A DNA stretch of 64,000 nucleotides, taken from NCBI GenBank assembly GCA_050246475.1, contig JBFWVZ010000001.1, positions 62,001-126,000 on the forward strand, in the 5' to 3' direction. Source of the DNA: CADEEL01 sp050246475 (GTDB lineage Bacteria > Pseudomonadota > Alphaproteobacteria > Caulobacterales > Aquidulcibacteraceae). Shown here in pieces: positions 60,651 to 64,000 of the stretch. Both the position numbers and the translations under genes were made by a program. The notes under the pieces were generated by a model. That model did not search any database and was not told the origin of the DNA. It saw nothing but the letters and a program-made list of their open reading frames with translations. Within the stretch, counting starts at the first letter, position 1; each line of letters opens with the position of its first letter.

Positions 60651-60765
60651 CGCTCCCCCATTCACGGGGGAGCTGTCCGCGGAGCGGAGTGAGGGGATGA
60701 CGCGGCCTCGCCCCCCTTCGTCGGCCTTCGGCCGCCACCTCCCCCGCTCGCGGGGGAGGAAAGAC
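60651..60765. repeat. C/G-run palindromic repeats between mnmG and rsmG
   Basis: The 139-bp mnmG-rsmG gap is largely filled by repeat sequence: hairpin CTCCCCC/GGGGGAG (60653-60672) and CCTCCCCCGCTCGCGGGGGAGG (60738-60759), joined by a segment with GCGGAGCGGAGTGAGGGG. It belongs to the same class as the repeat inside trmB. It may form a transcript-stabilising or REP-like structure. Confidence 0.65.
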
Positions 60766-60776
60766 GACGGCGGCGA

Positions 60777-62726
60777 TCACGCGCGCTTCTTTACGTGGGC
60801 GAGGAGTGCGGTGAGGGCGCCGGGGGTGACACCTTCGATGCGGCCGGCTTGGCCGAGCGTGACGGGCTTCGCGGCGGAGAGCTTCTGGCGCACTTCGTTG
60901 GAAAGACCGCCGACGCGCGCGTAGTCGAGGTCGGCGGGCAAACGCAGATCTTCGTCGCGCTTGAAAGCAATGACGTCGGCCTCTTGGCGTTCGAGGTAGC
61001 CGCGGTAAAGCGCATCGATTTCGATCTGCTCGCGCGCTTGGGCGGAGAGATCGTTGAGTTCCGGCCAGATGCGCGCGAGGTCTTCGAACGCAATCGTCGG
61101 GTAAGCCAGGAGTTCGAGCGCGGTGCGGCGCTGACCGTCCTGGTTGACCTTGAGCCCTGCCCGCTTGGCCTGCGCCGGCGTCAATGCGCATGTTTGTACA
61201 AGAGCGCGGGCGCGTTCGATTTCGCCCATTTTATAAGCGAATTTGGCAACCCGCTCGGCGCCGACGCAGCCGAGCTCGATGCCCTTCGGCGTCAGGCGCT
61301 GATCGGCGTTGTCGGCGCGCAGCGAGAGGCGATACTCGGCGCGCGAGGTGAACATGCGATAGGGCTCGGTGACGCCCTTGGTGACGAGATCGTCGATCAG
61401 CACGCCGAGATAGCCTTCGGCGCGAGTGACTTCGAAGGGCTCGCCGCCGCTCGCGGCGCGCGCGGCGTTCAAGCCCGCGATCAGACCTTGAGCGCCAGCC
61501 TCCTCATACCCGGTCGTGCCGTTGATTTGGCCCGCGAGGTAGAGCCCCTTCAGACGCTTCGTCTCCAACGTGGGCAGGAGTTCGCGCGGATCGACGTAGT
61601 CGTACTCGATCGCGTAGGCGTGGCGCAGAATCGCCGCGCGCTCGAGCCCCGGGATGGTGCGGATGAGGCGCTCCTGCACCTCCTCCGGCAGCGAGGTGGA
61701 GATGCCGTTCGGATAGATCGTGTCGTCGTCGAGGCCTTCGGGTTCGAGGAAGATCTGGTGGGCGTTCTTCTCGGCGAAGCGGACGACCTTGTCCTCGATC
61801 GAGGGGCAGTAGCGCGGGCCCCTGCCCGCGATGGCACCCGAATAGACCGCCGACTGATCGAGGCTTTCCGCGATGATCCGGTGGGTCTCCGCGGTCGTCC
61901 AGGTGACGCCGCAGGCGACCTGGGGGTTGTTGATCTTTGCGGTCAGAAAGGAGAATGGCGTGGGCGGGTCATCCCCCTGCTGCATCTCCAGTGCGGCCCA
62001 GTCGATGGTGCGCCCGTCCAGGCGAGCGGGCGTGCCGGTCTTGAGGCGGCCCAAGGCGAAGCCCAGGCCGTAGAGGCGCTCGGAGAGCCCCAGCGCCGGG
62101 GCCTCGCCCACGCGGCCCGCCGGGATGCGTTTGGCGCCGATATGGATGACGCCCTTCAGGAACGTGCCGGTGGTGAGGACAATGCGGGGAGCCAGGTACT
62201 CCTCGCCAGTCGCAGTCCGGACACCAACCACCTCTTCCGTCATCCCGGAGCGCCGCGGCATCCGGGACCCAGCGGCCACCGATCCGTCGTTGGCCGCTGG
62301 GTCCCGGATCTCGCTCCGCTCGCCCGGGATGACGGTGGTGATTAGGTCTTCGACGGCGGCAGCCAGGACGGTGAGGTGCGCCTGGTCGGCCAGGGCGGCC
62401 TGCATGGCTTGGCGGTAGAGCTTGCGGTCGGACTGGGCGCGGGGGCCGCGGACGGCGGGGCCTTTCGAGCGATTGAGCAAGCGGAACTGGATGCCGGCGG
62501 CGTCGGCCACCTTCCCCATCAGGCCGTCCAGCGCGTCGATCTCGCGAACCAGATGGCCCTTGCCCAACCCGCCGACGGCGGGGTTGCAGCTCATCTCCCC
62601 GATGGTCTCGATCTTGTGGGTGAGGAGCAGCGTGCGCGCACCCAGACGCGCGGAAGCGGCCGCGGCTTCGCAGCCGGCGTGGCCGCCGCCGATGACGATG
62701 ACGTCGAAGGATCGAGCGCGTGACAT
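60777..62726 (-). CDS. mnmG: tRNA uridine-5-carboxymethylaminomethyl synthase MnmG (GidA)
   Basis: FAD protein that with MnmE modifies wobble U34 of several tRNAs. FAD loop VIGGGHAGCEAA, the redox Cys in MSCNPAVGGLGKGHLV, and the C-terminal VGGLSNEVRQKLSAAKPV region are present. At 649 residues it is longer than the usual ~620-630: about 33 residues (131-163, containing IPGERSEIRDP and AAGSRMPRRSG) are encoded by a 99-bp palindromic repeat inserted in frame right after the conserved AAVEDLI and before VVGVRTATGEEY. ATG 62726 is chosen; ATG 62741 is possible. Confidence 0.95.
   Translation of the reverse strand: MSRARSFDVIVIGGGHAGCEAAAASARLGARTLLLTHKIETIGEMSCNPAVGGLGKGHLVREIDALDGLMGKVADAAGIQFRLLNRSKGPAVRGPRAQSDRKLYRQAMQAALADQAHLTVLAAAVEDLITTVIPGERSEIRDPAANDGSVAAGSRMPRRSGMTEEVVGVRTATGEEYLAPRIVLTTGTFLKGVIHIGAKRIPAGRVGEAPALGLSERLYGLGFALGRLKTGTPARLDGRTIDWAALEMQQGDDPPTPFSFLTAKINNPQVACGVTWTTAETHRIIAESLDQSAVYSGAIAGRGPRYCPSIEDKVVRFAEKNAHQIFLEPEGLDDDTIYPNGISTSLPEEVQERLIRTIPGLERAAILRHAYAIEYDYVDPRELLPTLETKRLKGLYLAGQINGTTGYEEAGAQGLIAGLNAARAASGGEPFEVTRAEGYLGVLIDDLVTKGVTEPYRMFTSRAEYRLSLRADNADQRLTPKGIELGCVGAERVAKFAYKMGEIERARALVQTCALTPAQAKRAGLKVNQDGQRRTALELLAYPTIAFEDLARIWPELNDLSAQAREQIEIDALYRGYLERQEADVIAFKRDEDLRLPADLDYARVGGLSNEVRQKLSAAKPVTLGQAGRIEGVTPGALTALLAHVKKRA
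62237..62335. repeat. 99-bp palindromic repeat inserted in mnmG
   Basis: Two nested perfect inverted repeats: outer arms CCGTCATCCCGG (62237-62248) and CCGGGATGACGG (62324-62335), inner 19-bp arms at 62260-62278 and 62291-62309. Its length is a multiple of three, so mnmG stays in frame. A related copy lies in the mnmG upstream gap (62799-62891). Confidence 0.85.
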
Positions 62727-62798
62727 TGGGGCGGGCGTCATAGCGGAAATGGAGCGCGGCGTCATGGTATGGCGCCGGGCGCTACTCGAGCTTCACTG

Positions 62799-62891
62799 CG
62801 TCATTCCGGACGCGCCGGAGGCGCGATCCGGAACCTAGTCGGTAGTTCGGCATCTGGGTTCCGGGTCTCGCTTCGCTCGCCCGGAATGACG
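62799..62891. repeat. Related palindromic repeat upstream of mnmG
   Basis: Outer arms CGTCATTCCGG (62799-62809) and CCGGAATGACG (62881-62891) pair perfectly, with inner CCGGAACC/GGTTCCGG. Its right half strongly resembles the right half of the mnmG-internal copy (TCTCGCTCCGCTCGCCCGG versus TCTCGCTTCGCTCGCCCGG). It fills much of the 351-bp mnmE-mnmG gap. Confidence 0.8.
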
Positions 62892-62952
62892 GCGAGAAAC
62901 ACGATCGTCTTCTCGAACCACATGCGCGATGCGCGCGAAGATTCGCGCAAGA

Positions 62953-62968
62953 CGTTCCACGTGAATCA
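62953..62968. promoter_or_regulatory. parS: Candidate parS site 1
   Basis: CGTTCCACGTGAATCA matches the ParB-site consensus TGTTNCACGTGNAACA at all but positions 1 and 14. It lies in the mnmE-mnmG gap, about 4 kb from parB, with two further candidates nearby. Confidence 0.6.
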
Positions 62969-63011
62969 TCGGCGATGACTCGCGTGCGCGAGTGGTTGAT
63001 TCCGATTCATC

Positions 63012-63027
63012 TGTTTCGCGTGAAACC
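63012..63027. promoter_or_regulatory. parS: Candidate parS site 2
   Basis: TGTTTCGCGTGAAACC differs from TGTTTCACGTGAAACA at positions 7 and 16 only and keeps both GTTTC and GAAAC arms. It lies 44 bp from site 1 in the same intergenic gap. Confidence 0.65.
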
Positions 63028-63077
63028 GGCGAAGTGAATCGTGTTCGTGCGCGAAGGACTCATCCGTCCCTTGGCGC

Positions 63078-64000
63078 TCATTTGCCGATGCAGAAGCGCG
63101 CGAAAATTTCGTCGAGCAGTTCCTCGACATCGATGCGTCCCGTCATGCGCCCAAGCGCGCGCGCCGCTATGCGCAGATCTTCCGCGGCGAGTTCGGCGCC
63201 GGCGTCGAGCGACGCGCTTGCGCGCAAGAGCGCATCGTAAGCCTCCTCGATCAGCGCACGATGACGCGCGCGTGTGATGGGCGCGCTTTCGTTTGAGTCC
63301 AATGCATCGCGCACGCGCGATGCGATCCGTTCAAGCAGATCAGCGATTCCAGCGCCCGTCTTCGCGCTGACGCGCAGCGCATCGAATGCGTGTGCGTGCG
63401 CCGATGCGATCGCATCATCGCTCACCGCGCTCACGTCGCTTTTCGAGAAGACGACGATGTCGTTGGCGATGAGCGCATCGGGCCAACGCGTTTCACGTGA
63501 ATCATCGACAGCGATGCGCAAGTCCGCGTCGCGCGCGCGTTCGAGTGCGCGACGCACGCCTTCGGCTTCGATCGCATCGGCGGCTTCGCGCAAGCCGGCC
63601 GTATCCGCGATCCAAACGGGGAAGCCAGCGAGCACGATGCGCGCTTCAACGATATCGCGCGTCGTGCCTGGAATGTCAGAGACGATCGCGGCTTCACGTT
63701 GAACGAGCGCATTGAGGAGCGAAGACTTGCCCGCGTTCGGCGCGCCGATGATGGCGACGCGAAAGCCTTCCCGCACGCGTTCGCCGCGGTGGGCGTCATC
63801 GAGGAAGGATGCGAGATCAGTCGCGAGCGCGGCGATGCGCGGGCGCGCCGATTGCGCCAACGCGCCGGGCAAATCCTCATCCGGAAAATCGATCTCGGCT
63901 TCGCAAAGCGCCATGACCGCGACGAGCTCGGCGCGCCAGGCCTCAATGCGTTTCTCCAGCGCGCCCTCGAATTGGCGGAGCGCTTGTTTGCGTTGGCCCT
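63078..64000 (-). CDS. mnmE: tRNA modification GTPase MnmE, C-terminal part
   Basis: The last 307 codons of MnmE (TrmE), partner of MnmG in U34 modification; the 5' part is beyond the right edge. Visible: the helical domain segment ending EAEIDFPDEDLP, the G domain with G1 GAPNAGKSSLLNAL, G2 DIPGTTRDIVEA, G3 DTAGL, and the C-terminal FCIGK, whose Cys is essential for activity. The G4 box reads FSKSD in place of NKxD, a notable change. A parS-like site lies inside the gene. Confidence 0.95.
   Translation of the reverse strand, partial: GQRKQALRQFEGALEKRIEAWRAELVAVMALCEAEIDFPDEDLPGALAQSARPRIAALATDLASFLDDAHRGERVREGFRVAIIGAPNAGKSSLLNALVQREAAIVSDIPGTTRDIVEARIVLAGFPVWIADTAGLREAADAIEAEGVRRALERARDADLRIAVDDSRETRWPDALIANDIVVFSKSDVSAVSDDAIASAHAHAFDALRVSAKTGAGIADLLERIASRVRDALDSNESAPITRARHRALIEEAYDALLRASASLDAGAELAAEDLRIAARALGRMTGRIDVEELLDEIFARFCIGK
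63489..63504. promoter_or_regulatory. parS: Candidate parS site 3 inside mnmE
   Basis: CGTTTCACGTGAATCA has the intact TTTCACGTGAA core and differs from consensus at positions 1 and 14. It shares the extended GTGAATCATCG with site 1, about 530 bp away. As it lies within the G domain coding sequence it is also constrained by the protein. Confidence 0.6.

Overview
The window is a contiguous, high-GC (roughly two-thirds G+C by eye) chromosomal stretch of an alphaproteobacterium. The gene families and their order (NtrZ-like periplasmic protein, DUF3576 lipoprotein, mnmE-mnmG-rsmG-parA-parB beside holA-lptE-leuS, ftsK-lolA-xthA) point to the Caulobacterales / Hyphomonadaceae-like side of that class. 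This is inferred from gene content, not from a search. Almost all of it is housekeeping sequence. Long open frames antisense to most genes are an artefact of base composition and were left out.

Layout: 1-2.1 kb has the 5' part of priA (leftward) and a XerC-type recombinase. 2.3-2.6 kb is a Lys/Ala-rich histone-like gene followed by two hairpins. 2.9-5.4 kb (leftward) has lpdA with a GNAT protein and a membrane protein. 5.5-10.9 kb is the unsaturated fatty-acid set fabA-fabB...fabI, interrupted by a small anchored protein, a diiron ferritin-like protein, a His-rich PadR regulator and a DoxX protein. 11.0-12.8 kb is an ECF41-type sigma factor with its CMD-family partner and a membrane protein. 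12.8-14.9 kb has a sensor kinase, a Crp/Fnr regulator and a DUF2007 protein.

15-27.5 kb (leftward) is the large translation/RNA operon rimP-nusA-asd-ylxR-infB-lipoprotein-rbfA-truB-rpsO-pnp, with asd and a lipoprotein embedded in it, preceded by trmB and a membrane protein. A sigma70-like promoter and an intrinsic terminator lie just before rimP and look like an attenuator. 27.6-34.8 kb carries an aldehyde dehydrogenase, a cystathionine gamma-synthase family enzyme, an HWE kinase with its receiver, a lipid-anchored cytochrome c and a PIF1-like helicase. 34.8-35.7 kb has a lower-GC sulfotransferase, a 28-residue basic protein and tRNA-Gly(GCC). 35.8-41.3 kb has a DUF6065 protein, ProXp-ala-like editing protein, CnoX-like thioredoxin-TPR, a LON-substrate-domain protein, Trm112, DUF971, a methyltransferase and a UbiH-family hydroxylase. 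41.5-47.6 kb has amtB, ftsK, lolA, a candidate C-rich small RNA and xthA. 47.6-53.2 kb has an Asp/Asn hydroxylase, a PAQR protein, an OmpR-type regulator, an L,D-transpeptidase, yggS, a ThiE-like protein, an NtrZ-like protein and a DUF3576 lipoprotein. 53.2-57.3 kb is leuS-lptE-holA. 57.4-57.7 kb encodes two tandem 30-residue proteins.

58-64 kb (leftward) is the origin-proximal cluster mnmE-mnmG-rsmG-parA-parB, with three or four ParB-site-like palindromes, so the window probably lies near the replication origin. Palindromic repeats of the PSPLAGEGG and VIPGERSE types occur here and elsewhere, two of them inserted in frame inside trmB and mnmG.

The most interesting unexplained signals are the independently transcribed small RNA with cytosine-rich loops (46.5-46.66 kb), the tandem microprotein pair behind a perfect TGTGA-N6-TCACA site (57.4-57.7 kb), the rimP-leader attenuator, and a 57-nt dispersed structured element found beside both of the first two loci.
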